In this document: in pieces, positions 1-9,217 of the stretch | Layout: each line of letters starts with the position of its first letter | Numbering within the stretch: position 1 is the stretch's first letter | Assembly (NCBI RefSeq): GCF_049059935.1 | Contig: NZ_JBMGQR010000032.1 | Span: 1 to 44,241, forward strand | DNA from: JAURVT01 sp049059935 | Lineage (GTDB): Bacteria; Actinomycetota; Actinomycetes; Propionibacteriales; Nocardioidaceae | DNA length: 44,241 bases | Direction of reading: 5' to 3' | Program-made: the position numbers and the translations under genes | Notes under the pieces: generated by a model | The model's database searches: none | Seen by the model: the letters and a program-made list of their open reading frames with translations, nothing else | What the model was told of the DNA's origin: nothing

Positions 1-572
1 TCTCCGAGGTCGGCGACGTCCTCGTCGCTGAGCTTGCAGATGCTGGCCGTCTCGAGCAGGGCGTCGACGCGGCGGCGCACGTCGGCCACGTCCGGCGTGA
101 TCGGCAGGCGCACGTTCGGGTCGAGGCTGACGGGGACGCCGGCCGCCGCGGCCTGCTGGGCCAGCGCGAGGACGCGGTCGGCACCGGGCGCGAGGGCCGC
201 TCCGATGGACCCGACGTGCAGCAGATCCTGCCCCTCGAGGGTCGGCAGCTCGGTGGGGTCCCACGCGATGTCGAACTCGTAGGTGGCGCGACCCTCGTCG
301 TCGATGCGCGCCAGGGCGGTGGCCGTGGTCTCGCGGTGCGGCGGCAGGTTGCGCAGGTCGACGTCGGAGGCGTCGACGTGGTCGCGCAGCAGCTCGCCGT
401 TCTCGTCCTCGCCCACCTGGGCGGCGAGCACGGCGGTGACGTCGAGCCGGGCCAGCCCGACGGCGATGTTGAGCGGGGAGCCGCCGGGGCGGGCGACCTC
501 CGGCTCGTCGCCGCGTCGGGTCAGGTCGACCAGGGCCTCGCCGACGACGAGGGCGCGGGGTGCGGTGCTCAT
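1..572 (-). CDS. PfkB-family carbohydrate kinase, N-terminal part (cut by window edge)
   Basis: About 190 residues of an ATP-dependent sugar kinase of the ribokinase/PfkB fold are visible; the C-terminus, with the catalytic GAGD region, lies outside the window. The protein opens with the first beta strand (ALVVGEALVDL) and carries the PfkB sugar-binding motif GGSPLNIAVGLARLD at residues 30-44. Further on come SLDPNVR (about 149-155) and KLSDED (about 180-185), the usual DPN and K-x-N/S-E/D-x-E positions of fructokinase-type members. The ATG at 570-572 lies 3 bases after the glpX stop, so the two genes are almost certainly co-transcribed. Proximity to fructose-1,6-bisphosphatase fits hexose metabolism. 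The substrate cannot be fixed from this half; fructokinase is the best guess. Confidence 0.9.
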   Translation of the reverse strand, partial: MSTAPRALVVGEALVDLTRRGDEPEVARPGGSPLNIAVGLARLDVTAVLAAQVGEDENGELLRDHVDASDVDLRNLPPHRETTATALARIDDEGRATYEFDIAWDPTELPTLEGQDLLHVGSIGAALAPGADRVLALAQQAAAAGVPVSLDPNVRLPITPDVADVRRRVDALLETASICKLSDEDVADLG

Positions 573-575
573 GGC

Positions 576-1622
576 TCAGCCCTCGTAGTCGACCGACGCG
601 TACGCGCGCAGCTTGGTCAGCCGGTGCTCGCTGGTGATCTTGCGGAGCGTGCCGCTGCGCGAGCGCATGACGAGCGACTCGGTGAACGCCCGCTCGGGCG
701 CGTACCGGACGCCCGTCATCAGCTCGCCGTCGGTGATGCCGGTCGCGACGAAGAAGCAGTCGTCGCCGGTGACGAGGTCGTCGGTGGTGAGCACGCGCGA
801 CAGGTCGTGCCCGGCGTCCTCGGCGCGACCGCGCTCGGCGTCGTCGGTGGGCCACAGCCGGCCCTGGATGACGCCGCCGACGCACTTCATGGCGCACGCC
901 GCGATGATCCCCTCGGGCGTGCCGCCGATGCCCACCAGGAGGTCGACGCCGGTGCCCGGGCGGGCCGCGGTGATCGCGCCGGCGACGTCGCCGTCGGAGA
1001 TGAACTTGACGCGGGCACCGGTGGCGCGGATGTCGGCGACGAGCCTGTCGTGCCGCGGGCGGTCGAGCACGCAGACGGTGACGTCGGAGACCTTGAGGCC
1101 CTTGGCCTTGGCCACGAGGGAGATGTTCTTCTCGATCGGCAGACGGATGTCGACCGCGTCGGCGGCCTCGGGCCCGGTGACGAGCTTCTCCATGTAGAAC
1201 ACCGCGGACGGGTCGTACATCGAGCCACGCGGGGCCACGGCCATCACGGCCACCGCGTTGGGCATCGACTTGGCCGCGAGCGTGGTGCCGTCGATCGGGT
1301 CGACGGCGACGTCGCACTCGGGACCGGTGCCGTCGCCGACCTCCTCGCCGTTGAACAGCATGGGCGCGTTGTCCTTCTCGCCCTCGCCGATGACCACGAC
1401 GCCGCGCATGCCGACGGTGTTGATCAGCGAGCGCATCGCGTTCACGGCCACGCCGTCCGCGCCGTTCTTGTCGCCGCGGCCGACCCAGCGTCCCGCCGCG
1501 AGCGCCGCGGCCTCGGTGACCCGCACCAGGTCGAGCGCGAGGTTGCGGTCGGGCGCCTGCGAGGCGGGCGCCAGCGAGTCGGGGATCCCCGAGGAGTGGG
1601 ACGGGTCGGGGCTCTGCGTCAT
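576..1622 (-). CDS. glpX: Fructose-1,6-bisphosphatase class II
   Basis: A 348-residue cytoplasmic phosphatase that hydrolyses fructose 1,6-bisphosphate to fructose 6-phosphate, the committed step of gluconeogenesis. Family hallmarks are GEGEKDNAPM at residues 79-88 and the metal-binding DPIDGTT at 108-114, followed by MEKLVTGPEA and GIGGTPEGIIAACA. GlpX is the usual FBPase of actinobacteria. The first 25 or so residues are a low-complexity Ser/Pro-rich extension compared with the enterobacterial enzyme, so a later start is possible, but the ATG at 1622 is followed by continuous coding sequence. It is transcribed ahead of the PfkB kinase with a 3-base gap. Function is certain by family; nothing unusual was seen in the active site. 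Confidence 0.96.
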   Translation of the reverse strand: MTQSPDPSHSSGIPDSLAPASQAPDRNLALDLVRVTEAAALAAGRWVGRGDKNGADGVAVNAMRSLINTVGMRGVVVIGEGEKDNAPMLFNGEEVGDGTGPECDVAVDPIDGTTLAAKSMPNAVAVMAVAPRGSMYDPSAVFYMEKLVTGPEAADAVDIRLPIEKNISLVAKAKGLKVSDVTVCVLDRPRHDRLVADIRATGARVKFISDGDVAGAITAARPGTGVDLLVGIGGTPEGIIAACAMKCVGGVIQGRLWPTDDAERGRAEDAGHDLSRVLTTDDLVTGDDCFFVATGITDGELMTGVRYAPERAFTESLVMRSRSGTLRKITSEHRLTKLRAYASVDYEG

Positions 1623-1655
1623 GCGGGGTCCTCTCGGCGGTGGCGTCGGTCCACC

Positions 1656-2381
1656 CTAGGGCTTGGCCACGGTGCGCGGCACCACGCGTCCGAGCCGATC
1701 GGCCACCACGGCCCACACGTCGGGGTCGAGAACCATGCCGAGGTGGGTCGAGCCGACCTCGACGTGCTCGACCGCGGACGACCGCCTGTCGACGCAGGCG
1801 CGCCAGTCGACGACGCCGTCGCGCCGGCTGACGATGGCGGTCACGGGCGTCCGGACGGCGTCGTGGCGACCCGCGAGGTGCGGCGCGATCGTCGGCCCGC
1901 CGAGCACGGGCGAGCCGTAGGTGACCACAGCGCGGACGTCCGCGGGTCTCAGGCGCGCGACCTCGCGGGCGATCACCCCGCCCAGGCTCCACCCGACCAG
2001 GGCGACGGGGCGTCCGGACTCCCGGGCCAGACGAGCCACGGTCACGGCCAGCGCGTCGACGTCGCCGCCCACCGACCCGTGGTTGGTGCCGAGGCCCCAC
2101 GGCCGGGCGTCGTGCCCGAGCGAGCGCAGGTAGGCGCGGATCGGTGCGCCGGACGCCTCCGGGGCGCGCCACCCGGGCACGTCGACGACCACACCTCCGT
2201 CGCCGCGCGGGGCCAGCGCCAGGCGGGGGGCGGCGGCGAGCACGCGCGCCACCTGGACGGCGGCCCGCACCTCGCCCCACCGCAGCTGCGACGACGGAGG
2301 CGCGTCCGATACCGCCACGCCGGCGGCGTCCAGGGGGCGGGCGCCGGACGTCAGGCCGACGGCGGCGAGCAGGGAGGTCAT
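1656..2381 (-). CDS. Alpha/beta hydrolase, lipase-like
   Basis: A 241-residue protein with the nucleophile elbow GWSLGG at residues 130-135 (Ser132). A plausible catalytic Asp188 lies in SRRDGVVD and His213 in STHLGM. The oxyanion strand VVVDVPGW is near residues 64-71. It resembles the triacylglycerol lipase/esterase group of actinobacterial alpha/beta hydrolases that keep a GTNHGSVGGDV segment before the elbow. There is no convincing signal peptide, so it is probably cytoplasmic or membrane-associated. It lies upstream of glpX on the same strand with a 33-base gap, and may be in the same transcription unit. Substrate unknown. Confidence 0.8.
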   Translation of the reverse strand: MTSLLAAVGLTSGARPLDAAGVAVSDAPPSSQLRWGEVRAAVQVARVLAAAPRLALAPRGDGGVVVDVPGWRAPEASGAPIRAYLRSLGHDARPWGLGTNHGSVGGDVDALAVTVARLARESGRPVALVGWSLGGVIAREVARLRPADVRAVVTYGSPVLGGPTIAPHLAGRHDAVRTPVTAIVSRRDGVVDWRACVDRRSSAVEHVEVGSTHLGMVLDPDVWAVVADRLGRVVPRTVAKP

Positions 2382-2420
2382 GCTCCGAGCCTGACACCGG
2401 CACCCACGGGACGCCGATCC

Positions 2421-3406
<986 letters not shown>

Positions 3407-3410
<4 letters not shown>

Positions 3411-4222
3411 CGCAGGCCTCCGGCGACCCAGCGCTCGCGCAGCAGCACCAGGATGAGCACGCTGATGCCCAGCAGCACCAGGCTGAGGAGGATCGCGACG
3501 TCCGGGTCGGACGACTGCAGCCGGCCGTAGATCTCGAGCGTCGTGGTGCGGGTGGTGCCCTGGAAGTTGCCCGCGAACGTGATGGTGGCGCCGAACTCGC
3601 CGAGCGCGCGGGCCCAGGCGAGCGCCGCCCCACCGGCCAGCCCGGGGGCGGCGAGCGGCACCGTCACGCGCCGGAACGTGCGCCACCGGCTGGCGCCGAG
3701 GCTCGCGGCGACCTCGTCGAAGCGGCGGTCGGCGGTGCGCAGCGCGCCCTCCACGCTGATCACCAGGAACGGCAGCGACACGAAGGTCTGGGCCAGGACC
3801 ACCGCGGCCGTCGTGAAGGTGATGCGGACGCCGAGCACGTCCAGCAGCGGCTGCCCGACGATGCCGCGCACGCCGAACGCCGTCAACAGCGCGACGCCGC
3901 CCACCACCGGCGGCAGGATCAGCGGCACGGTGACGAACGCACGCACCAGCTTCTTGCCGCGGAACTCCACCCGCGCCAGCACCCAGGCCAGCGGAAGCCC
4001 GAGGACCACCACGACGACCGTCGAGGCGGTGGACGTGATCGCGCTCAACCGGAGCGCGTCGACCACCACGGGGTCGTCCAGCGAGCCGAGCCGGCTCCAC
4101 GGGGCGCGGACCACCAGCCCGACCACGGGCAGCAGCAGCAGCGCGAGGGCGACGACCGAGGGGATGACCAGCACCGCGGGCACGCGGCCGAGCGCGGGCC
4201 CGTCCGGCGCCCGTCTACGCAC
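3407..4222 (-). CDS. modB: Molybdate-type ABC transporter permease
   Basis: A 271-residue inner-membrane permease with about six hydrophobic segments. The first spans roughly residues 17-38 and the last 243-262. The cytoplasmic EAA loop that contacts the ATPase is clear: EVAASLGASRWRTF followed by RVTVPLAAPG, with the conserved glycine. The tail ALGEFGATITFAGNF is characteristic of ModB/CysT-type permeases. Translation starts at a GTG at 4222, 12 bases after the HTH-TOBE stop, and ends overlapping modC. There is no room for modA on either side. The transporter would need a binding protein encoded elsewhere. Confidence 0.9.
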
Positions 4223-4234
4223 CGGGAGCCCGGG

Positions 4235-4639
4235 TCACCGGTCGGCCTCGACCTCGACCGAGACGTTGGTGGACTTGACCACCGCGACGGCGACGACGCC
4301 GACGTCGAGCCCGAGGTCGTCGGCGGCCTCGCGGCTGATCAGCGAGACGACGCGGTAGGGGCCGCAGCACATCTCGACCTGCGCCATCACGTGGTCGCGC
4401 TTGACGTGGGTGACGATGCCGCGAAGGCGGTTGCGCGCGCTCACCTGGTGCGACCCGCCGCCCTCGCGGGGCAGGTCGGCCACCTGGACGGCCAGCTCGG
4501 CCAGCACGACCCCGTCGATCCCGGCCGCACCCTGCGGCGTGCGGGCGAGCGTGAACCGGCGCTGCTCGGCCCACCGGCGCACGGTGTCGTCGCTGACCCC
4601 GAGCAGGGACGCGGCCTCGGAGATCCGGTACACGGTCAC
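4235..4639 (-). CDS. HTH-TOBE (Mop domain) molybdate-responsive regulator
   Basis: A 134-residue protein with two modules. Residues 1-50 form a MerR/excisionase-type helix-turn-helix (YRISEAASLLGVSDDTVRRW). Residues 66-130 form a Mop/TOBE domain with the molybdate-binding signatures SARNRLRGIV and KSTNVSVE. Such proteins bind molybdate or tungstate and probably regulate uptake, acting as actinobacterial counterparts of ModE; a storage role (molbindin-like) is the alternative. It is the first gene of the mod operon, and a -10 hexamer TACGAT sits 6 bases before its GTG start, so its mRNA is probably leaderless. In related operons this gene is usually followed by modA, which is missing here. Confidence 0.88.
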   Translation of the reverse strand: MTVYRISEAASLLGVSDDTVRRWAEQRRFTLARTPQGAAGIDGVVLAELAVQVADLPREGGGSHQVSARNRLRGIVTHVKRDHVMAQVEMCCGPYRVVSLISREAADDLGLDVGVVAVAVVKSTNVSVEVEADR

Positions 4640-4645
4640 GCCTGA

Positions 4646-4651
4646 ATCGTA
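4646..4651 (-). promoter_or_regulatory. -10 element TACGAT for HTH-TOBE/mod operon, leaderless
   Basis: On the minus strand TACGAT lies exactly 6 bases before the GTG at 4639, so transcription probably starts at or next to the start codon. This spacing recurs at many genes in the window. Confidence 0.5.
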
Positions 4652-4674
4652 GCGGCGAGCCGCGGACGCGCCGC

Positions 4675-6063
4675 TCAGGACAGCTGAGGGTCCTCAGGTG
4701 CGTCGTCCTCCTCCTGCTGGACGATGCGCCGCAACCGGCGCGCACCGGCCCGTCGGACGCGGCGGTCGACCGTCCCGAGCGGACCCACCAGGCGCGGCCC
4801 GGCCCAGCGGTTCTCCAGCCGGCGCGCCTCGCGGGCGAGCGGCTGGGCGATGTACTCGCCGAGGATGGCGCCCGAGGCCAGGGCCACGGCCACGCTGCCC
4901 GCGGTGAGCAGCGAGAACAGCCCCGACGTGTCGTCCTGCCCGAGGAGCAGGAACAGGCCCTGGTAGATCGCCAGGCCGGGGAGCAGCGCGACGATGGCCG
5001 TCGTCACGACCACCAGCGGTGGCACCCGGATGCGGGACGCGAGGGCGTAGGCGACCAGCCCGACGCCGAGGGCGGCGATCGTGGAGCCGGCGGTCGGGCC
5101 GAGGCGGGCCTGCAGGGCGACCTGGTAGAGCAGCTGCGCGGCCAGGCCGATCGCGCCGCAGGGCAGCAGGGCCCGGAGCGGCACCTGGCAGACGGTGGCG
5201 AACGCGATGCTGGCCACCGCCGCGCCCACGAGCTGCATCGGCAGGGCGCCGAGCCCGACCAGGTCGCTGCGCACCTCGAGGTCGACCCCGAAGTTGTCGG
5301 CGATCGACAGGCCCATCGACACCCCGGCGATGACGCCGCCCGTCAGCAGCACGGCCTCGAAGCTGCGGGCGGCACCGGTGACGTAGTACCCGCTGAGCGC
5401 GTCCTGGATGGCGCCCACGAGCGAGATGCCGGCCAGCAGGATGACGATGCCCGACGCGATGACCAGGGACGGGTTGACCGGTGCGTCCGAGAGGTGGAGG
5501 ACGACGGCGGCCGCCGTCGCGATCAGCGCCCCGGCGACCTGCTGGTAGAACGCCGGGATCCGTCGCCGCCCGAGCCGCCGGTTGACGTCGTCGATGAGCA
5601 GGGCCACGACGAACGTGCTGAGGACGACCAGCGCCCGTCCGCCGAGGAGCAGGGAGATGCCGGCGGCCATGACGCCGGTGGCGAGGGTGGACACCCAGCG
5701 CGGGTACGGGTTGGCGGTCGACTGCAGCTGCCAGACCGCGGCGCTGGCCTCGGCCCGGTCCATCCGCCCCGAGGCGAGCTCGCGGACCACGTGGTCGACC
5801 GCGGTGAGCGCGCCGAAGTCGAGGCCGCGGCGCTGCACCTGGCGCAGGTGCGTCTCGGGCGCGCTCTCGGGCGTCTCCTGGTAGGCCACGGCGAGCGTCG
5901 TGAAGTTGATGTCGACGACGCAGCCGCGCATGCCGCAGGCCTCGGTGACGGCCCGCATCGTCACCGCGACGTCCGGGGCCCCGGCGCCCGAGCCGAGCAG
6001 GATCTCGCCGATCCGGAGCGCGAGGTCGACGGTGAGGTAGACCTCGCCGTGGGCGTCGGCCAT
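4675..6063 (-). CDS. Threonine/serine exporter, ThrE family
   Basis: A 462-residue integral membrane protein with the two-part ThrE architecture. A DUF1212-type cytoplasmic and membrane half spans about residues 1-260, with the conserved segment ACGMRGCVVDINFTTLAV near 42-59. A DUF3815/ThrE_2-type membrane half follows to about residue 430. Around ten hydrophobic segments are visible. The charged C-terminal tail has Arg-rich and Asp/Glu-rich stretches and is probably cytoplasmic. ThrE proteins export threonine and serine using the proton motive force. The ATG at 6063 is preceded by AGGAG, so unlike many neighbours this gene uses a ribosome binding site. Substrate is inferred from family membership. 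Confidence 0.85.
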   Translation of the reverse strand: MADAHGEVYLTVDLALRIGEILLGSGAGAPDVAVTMRAVTEACGMRGCVVDINFTTLAVAYQETPESAPETHLRQVQRRGLDFGALTAVDHVVRELASGRMDRAEASAAVWQLQSTANPYPRWVSTLATGVMAAGISLLLGGRALVVLSTFVVALLIDDVNRRLGRRRIPAFYQQVAGALIATAAAVVLHLSDAPVNPSLVIASGIVILLAGISLVGAIQDALSGYYVTGAARSFEAVLLTGGVIAGVSMGLSIADNFGVDLEVRSDLVGLGALPMQLVGAAVASIAFATVCQVPLRALLPCGAIGLAAQLLYQVALQARLGPTAGSTIAALGVGLVAYALASRIRVPPLVVVTTAIVALLPGLAIYQGLFLLLGQDDTSGLFSLLTAGSVAVALASGAILGEYIAQPLAREARRLENRWAGPRLVGPLGTVDRRVRRAGARRLRRIVQQEEDDAPEDPQLS

Positions 6064-6132
6064 CGGGTGCTCCTGGCGGTGTGTGGCGGGCGGTGCGGCC
6101 GGACCTGATGGGCCGGTTCGGGGTCCGGGCGG

Positions 6133-6138
6133 GACAAT
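6133..6138 (+). promoter_or_regulatory. -10 element GACAAT that decides the DUF4245 gene start
   Basis: GACAAT lies 7 bases before the GTG at 6146 and overlaps the alternative in-frame ATG at 6137. If it is the promoter, the ATG cannot be in the transcript and the GTG is the real start. Confidence 0.45.
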
Positions 6139-6145
6139 GGGCGGT

Positions 6146-6703
6146 GTGAGTCAACCAGAGAGCGGCCCCAGCCGACGACCCAGCGCCAGGCGTGGTCTGA
6201 GCGACTCCCTGGGCGACATGGTCCGCTCGGTCGTGGTGCTCCTCGGGCTGGTGCTGGTCATCGTGTTCGTCGGCAACGTCCTGTTCAGCCGCGACGGCGG
6301 CGACCGCCCCACCGTGGACTGGCAGCAGCCCCTCGCGCAGGCCCGGGAGGCCTCGACGTTCCCCGTCTGGGCGCCGCCGTCGCTGCCGCAGGGATGGCGC
6401 GCCACGACCGTCTCGTACGACTCCGGGCCCAACGGTCGCTGGCACCTCGGCGTGCAGACCGACGACGACGACTACGTCGGCCTCGAGGTCTCCCCGGTGG
6501 GCGAGCGACGACTGATCGAGCGCTACTCCGGCAGCACCGACGAGGACGGCCCCGTGCAGGTCGGTGGCCAGACCTGGACCCGCTGGACCGGTGACGGCGA
6601 GAACTCGCTGGTGCGCACCGTCGACGGCACCACGATCCTGGTCACCGGCACCGCGTCCGCGGACGTCATCTCCTCCTACGCCGCCACGCTGACCACCGGC
6701 TGA
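6146..6703 (+). CDS. DUF4245 membrane-anchored protein
   Basis: About 185 residues from the GTG start. A short basic cytoplasmic N-terminus (RRPSARRG) is followed by one transmembrane segment (VVVLLGLVLVIVFVGNVLF, residues about 27-45). An extracytoplasmic domain follows, beginning with the family motif VDWQQPL and FPVWAPPSLPQGWRATT. This pattern matches DUF4245, a Gram-positive actinobacterial family of unknown function usually found near glpX and xseAB, as here. It ends 3 bases before the convergent xseB stop. An in-frame ATG at 6137 and more distal codons could extend the N-terminus, but the -10 element at 6133 argues against this. Confidence 0.85.
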   Translation: MSQPESGPSRRPSARRGLSDSLGDMVRSVVVLLGLVLVIVFVGNVLFSRDGGDRPTVDWQQPLAQAREASTFPVWAPPSLPQGWRATTVSYDSGPNGRWHLGVQTDDDDYVGLEVSPVGERRLIERYSGSTDEDGPVQVGGQTWTRWTGDGENSLVRTVDGTTILVTGTASADVISSYAATLTTG

Positions 6704-6706
6704 CGG

Positions 6707-6940
6707 CTAGTCGTCCTCGTCGTCCGACCTGGCCTGCGCCGCGGCGAGGCGGGCTCGCGCGCCGTCGAGCCAGCGCTGGCACAGCGCCGCCAGCTCCTCC
6801 CCGCGCTCCCACAGCGCCAGGGACTCCTCGAGGGTGGTGCCGCCCGTCTCGAGCCGGCGGACGACGTCGACCAGCTCGTCCCGGGCCTGCTCGTAGGGCA
6901 GGTCGGGCTGCTCGGCGGGCGTGTCAGTCGTCTTCGGCAT
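6707..6940 (-). CDS. xseB: Exodeoxyribonuclease VII small subunit
   Basis: A 77-residue helical protein with the XseB signature. LPYEQARDELVDVVRRLE and TTLEESLALWERGEELAALC form the two-helix hairpin that packs on the XseA coiled coil. Exonuclease VII degrades single-stranded DNA from both ends in repair and recombination. Its coding region overlaps the end of xseA by 17 bases, so the subunits are translationally coupled. The acidic C-terminus (SDDEDD) is common in actinobacterial XseB. Confidence 0.95.
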   Translation of the reverse strand: MPKTTDTPAEQPDLPYEQARDELVDVVRRLETGGTTLEESLALWERGEELAALCQRWLDGARARLAAAQARSDDEDD

Positions 6941-8177
6941 CGGGCTCTCCGGGGCTGGCGGTGGGGGCGGTGACGGTGGCGACGGTCGTCACCGTGAGGT
7001 GGCCGTCGGTGACGCGGACGTCGAGCTCGGTGCCGGCGGCGACCTGGTCCACGGACGTGACCACGGTGCCGTCGGGCAGCTGCGCGACGGCGTAGCCGCG
7101 GCGCAGGGTCGACAGCGGTGACAGCCCGCGAACACGGGCCAGGTGGTGGCCGACCTCGTCGTGCGCGCGGTCGAGCCGGTGAGCCAGCGACCTGCGGGCG
7201 CGGTCACGGGCCTCGACGACCGACGCGGCGCGCTCGTCGACCATGCTCTGCGGCGCTGCGAGAACGGGTCGTCCGCGGACCGAGTCGAGCAGGTGCTCCT
7301 CGCGCCGCACGTGGGCTCGCACGGCCTGGCGGGCGCGGTGCCGCATCTCGTCCAGGCCGGCGAGCTCGTCGGCGACGGCGGGAACGACGGTCTTGGCGGC
7401 GTCGGTGGGCGTGGCGGCGCGGTGGTCGGCCACGAGGTCGAGGATGGGGACGTCGGGCTCGTGGCCGATCGCGCTCACCAACGGCGTGGTGAGGCGCGAG
7501 ACGGCCCGCACCAGCGCCTCGTCCGAGAACGGCAGCAGGTCCTCCACCGACCCGCCGCCGCGGGCGACGACGATGACGTCGACGGCGGGGTCGGCGTCGA
7601 GGGAGCGGACGGCCTCGATCACCTGTGCCGCCGAGCTGGAGCCCTGCATGAGGGCGTGCCGGACGTCGAACTCGACGCCGGGCCAGCGTCGGCGCGCCAC
7701 CTCGAGCACGTCGCGCTCGGCGGCGGAGTCCCGGCCCGTGACCAGGCCGATGCGGTGGGGGAGGAACGGCAGCGGGCGCTTGAGCGCGGGGTCGAACAGG
7801 CCCTCGGCGGCGAGCAGCTGACGCCGCTGCTCCAGGCGGGCGAGCAGCTCGCCGACGCCGACGGGTCGGATCTCGCGCGCGTCCAGCGACAGCGACCCGG
7901 TGCGCTCGTAGAACGAGACGCGGGCGTGGACGACCACGCGCGCGCCCTCGGTGATCGGCGGGTTGGCGGAGTCCAGGACGCTGCGGTGGCAGGTGAGCGA
8001 GACCGACATCTCGACGACGGGGTCACGGAGGGTGAGGAAGCAGCGCCCGGCTCGACGGTTGAGCTGGGCCACCTGGCCCTCGACCCAGATGGGGCCGAGA
8101 CGCCCGAGGTAACCCGACAGCAGCTGGGTGACCTGGCGCAGCGGGGCGGGGGACTCCGCACTCGTCTCCAGGGCCAC
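6924..8177 (-). CDS. xseA: Exodeoxyribonuclease VII large subunit
   Basis: A 417-residue catalytic subunit. An N-terminal OB fold (about residues 14-105) binds single-stranded DNA. The nuclease core follows, with GRDSAAERDV at 148-157, RGGGSVEDLLPFSDE at 206-220 and SAIGHEPDVPILDLVADHRAATPTDAA from 235, all hallmarks of the family. The remaining C-terminal half is a long coiled coil rich in Arg, Ala and Glu that binds XseB. Translation begins at a GTG (8177), 6 bases after a -10 hexamer. It is divergent from ispH with only 35 bases between start codons. Confidence 0.96.
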   Translation of the reverse strand: MALETSAESPAPLRQVTQLLSGYLGRLGPIWVEGQVAQLNRRAGRCFLTLRDPVVEMSVSLTCHRSVLDSANPPITEGARVVVHARVSFYERTGSLSLDAREIRPVGVGELLARLEQRRQLLAAEGLFDPALKRPLPFLPHRIGLVTGRDSAAERDVLEVARRRWPGVEFDVRHALMQGSSSAAQVIEAVRSLDADPAVDVIVVARGGGSVEDLLPFSDEALVRAVSRLTTPLVSAIGHEPDVPILDLVADHRAATPTDAAKTVVPAVADELAGLDEMRHRARQAVRAHVRREEHLLDSVRGRPVLAAPQSMVDERAASVVEARDRARRSLAHRLDRAHDEVGHHLARVRGLSPLSTLRRGYAVAQLPDGTVVTSVDQVAAGTELDVRVTDGHLTVTTVATVTAPTASPGEPDAEDD

Positions 8178-8183
8178 GGCACC

Positions 8184-8189
8184 ACCCTA
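8184..8189 (-). promoter_or_regulatory. -10 element TAGGGT for xseA, leaderless
   Basis: Minus-strand TAGGGT is 6 bases before the xseA GTG. It sits back to back with the ispH -10 at 8201, so each promoter's -35 region falls on the other's start. Confidence 0.5.
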
Positions 8190-8200
8190 GGGCGCGCCCT

Positions 8201-8206
8201 TACGAT
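8201..8206 (+). promoter_or_regulatory. -10 element TACGAT for ispH, leaderless
   Basis: TACGAT lies 6 bases before the ispH ATG at 8213. The spacing mirrors that of xseA on the other strand. Confidence 0.5.
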
Positions 8207-8212
8207 GGGGAC

Positions 8213-9211
8213 ATGACCTCCGTACCGCTGGGCATGCCCTCCGTGGCGACCGACGGCGACCGCGACGTGCTGCTGGCAGCCCCCCGTGGCTACTGCGCCG
8301 GCGTCGACCGCGCCGTGATCACCGTCGAGAAGGCGCTCGACCTGTACGGCTCGCCGGTCTACGTGCGCAAGCAGATCGTGCACAACAAGCACGTGGTGCA
8401 GACGCTCGAGCGTCGAGGCGCGATCTTCGTCGAGGAGCTCGACGAGGTGCCGGCCGGTCAGACGGTCGTGTTCTCCGCCCACGGGGTGTCGCCCGCGGTG
8501 CACGAGCAGGCCGCCGACCGCGACCTCAAGACCATCGACGCGACCTGCCCGCTGGTGACCAAGGTGCACCACGAGGCGCGCCGGTTCGCCAAGGAGGGCA
8601 AGCAGATCCTCCTGATCGGGCACGCGGGCCACGAGGAGGTCGAGGGCACCGCCGGCGAGGCCCCCGAGCACATCACGCTCGTGGAGCGCCCGTCCGACGT
8701 CGAGCACCTGGAGTTCCCCGAGGGCACCGAGCTGTCGTGGCTCTCGCAGACCACGCTCAGCGTCGACGAGACGATGGAGACGGTCGACCGCCTGCGCGAG
8801 AAGTTCCCGCAGCTGCAGGACCCGCCCAGCGACGACATCTGCTACGCCACCCAGAACCGTCAGCTCGCGGTCAAGGAGATCGCGCGCACGTCCGACCTGG
8901 TGATCGTGGTGGGCTCGTCGAACTCCTCGAACTCGGTGCGCCTCGTGGAGGTCGCGCTCGAGGCCGGCGCCAAGGCGTCGTACCGCATCGACGACGTCAG
9001 CGAGATCGACGAGGCGTGGCTCGAGGGCGTCGAGAACGTCGGCGTCACGTCGGGCGCCTCGGTGCCCGAGGAGCTCGTCGAGGGCGTGCTGTCGTACCTG
9101 CGCGAGCGCGGCTACCCGGCCGCGACCGCCGTGCACACCGCGGAGGAGTCGCTGATCTTCGCGCTGCCGCCCGAGCTGCGCCGCGACATGAAGGCCGCCG
9201 GCCAGGTCTGA
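8213..9211 (+). CDS. ispH: 4-hydroxy-3-methylbut-2-enyl diphosphate reductase
   Basis: A 332-residue iron-sulfur enzyme, the last step of the MEP isoprenoid pathway, making IPP and DMAPP from HMBPP. The three cluster ligands are Cys28 (PRGYCAGV), Cys112 (DATCPLV) and Cys210 (DICYATQNR). Substrate-binding motifs HGVSP (90-94), GHAGHEEVEGT (from 136) and the serine/asparagine stretch SSNSSNS (235-241) are intact. It starts with an ATG 6 bases after a -10 hexamer. The stop is 6 bases from the end of the convergent DUF6542 gene. It indicates that this organism uses the MEP rather than the mevalonate route. Confidence 0.97.
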   Translation: MTSVPLGMPSVATDGDRDVLLAAPRGYCAGVDRAVITVEKALDLYGSPVYVRKQIVHNKHVVQTLERRGAIFVEELDEVPAGQTVVFSAHGVSPAVHEQAADRDLKTIDATCPLVTKVHHEARRFAKEGKQILLIGHAGHEEVEGTAGEAPEHITLVERPSDVEHLEFPEGTELSWLSQTTLSVDETMETVDRLREKFPQLQDPPSDDICYATQNRQLAVKEIARTSDLVIVVGSSNSSNSVRLVEVALEAGAKASYRIDDVSEIDEAWLEGVENVGVTSGASVPEELVEGVLSYLRERGYPAATAVHTAEESLIFALPPELRRDMKAAGQV

Positions 9212-9217
9212 GCCGCC

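Noticed and set aside
4215..4745. Minus-strand frame covering the HTH-TOBE region as a longer or second protein
   Set aside because: Arg-rich translation without domains, in a different frame from the well-supported HTH-TOBE protein.
6137..6145. ATG at 6137 as start of the DUF4245 gene
   Set aside because: It overlaps the likely -10 element GACAAT; the GTG at 6146 fits the leaderless spacing better.
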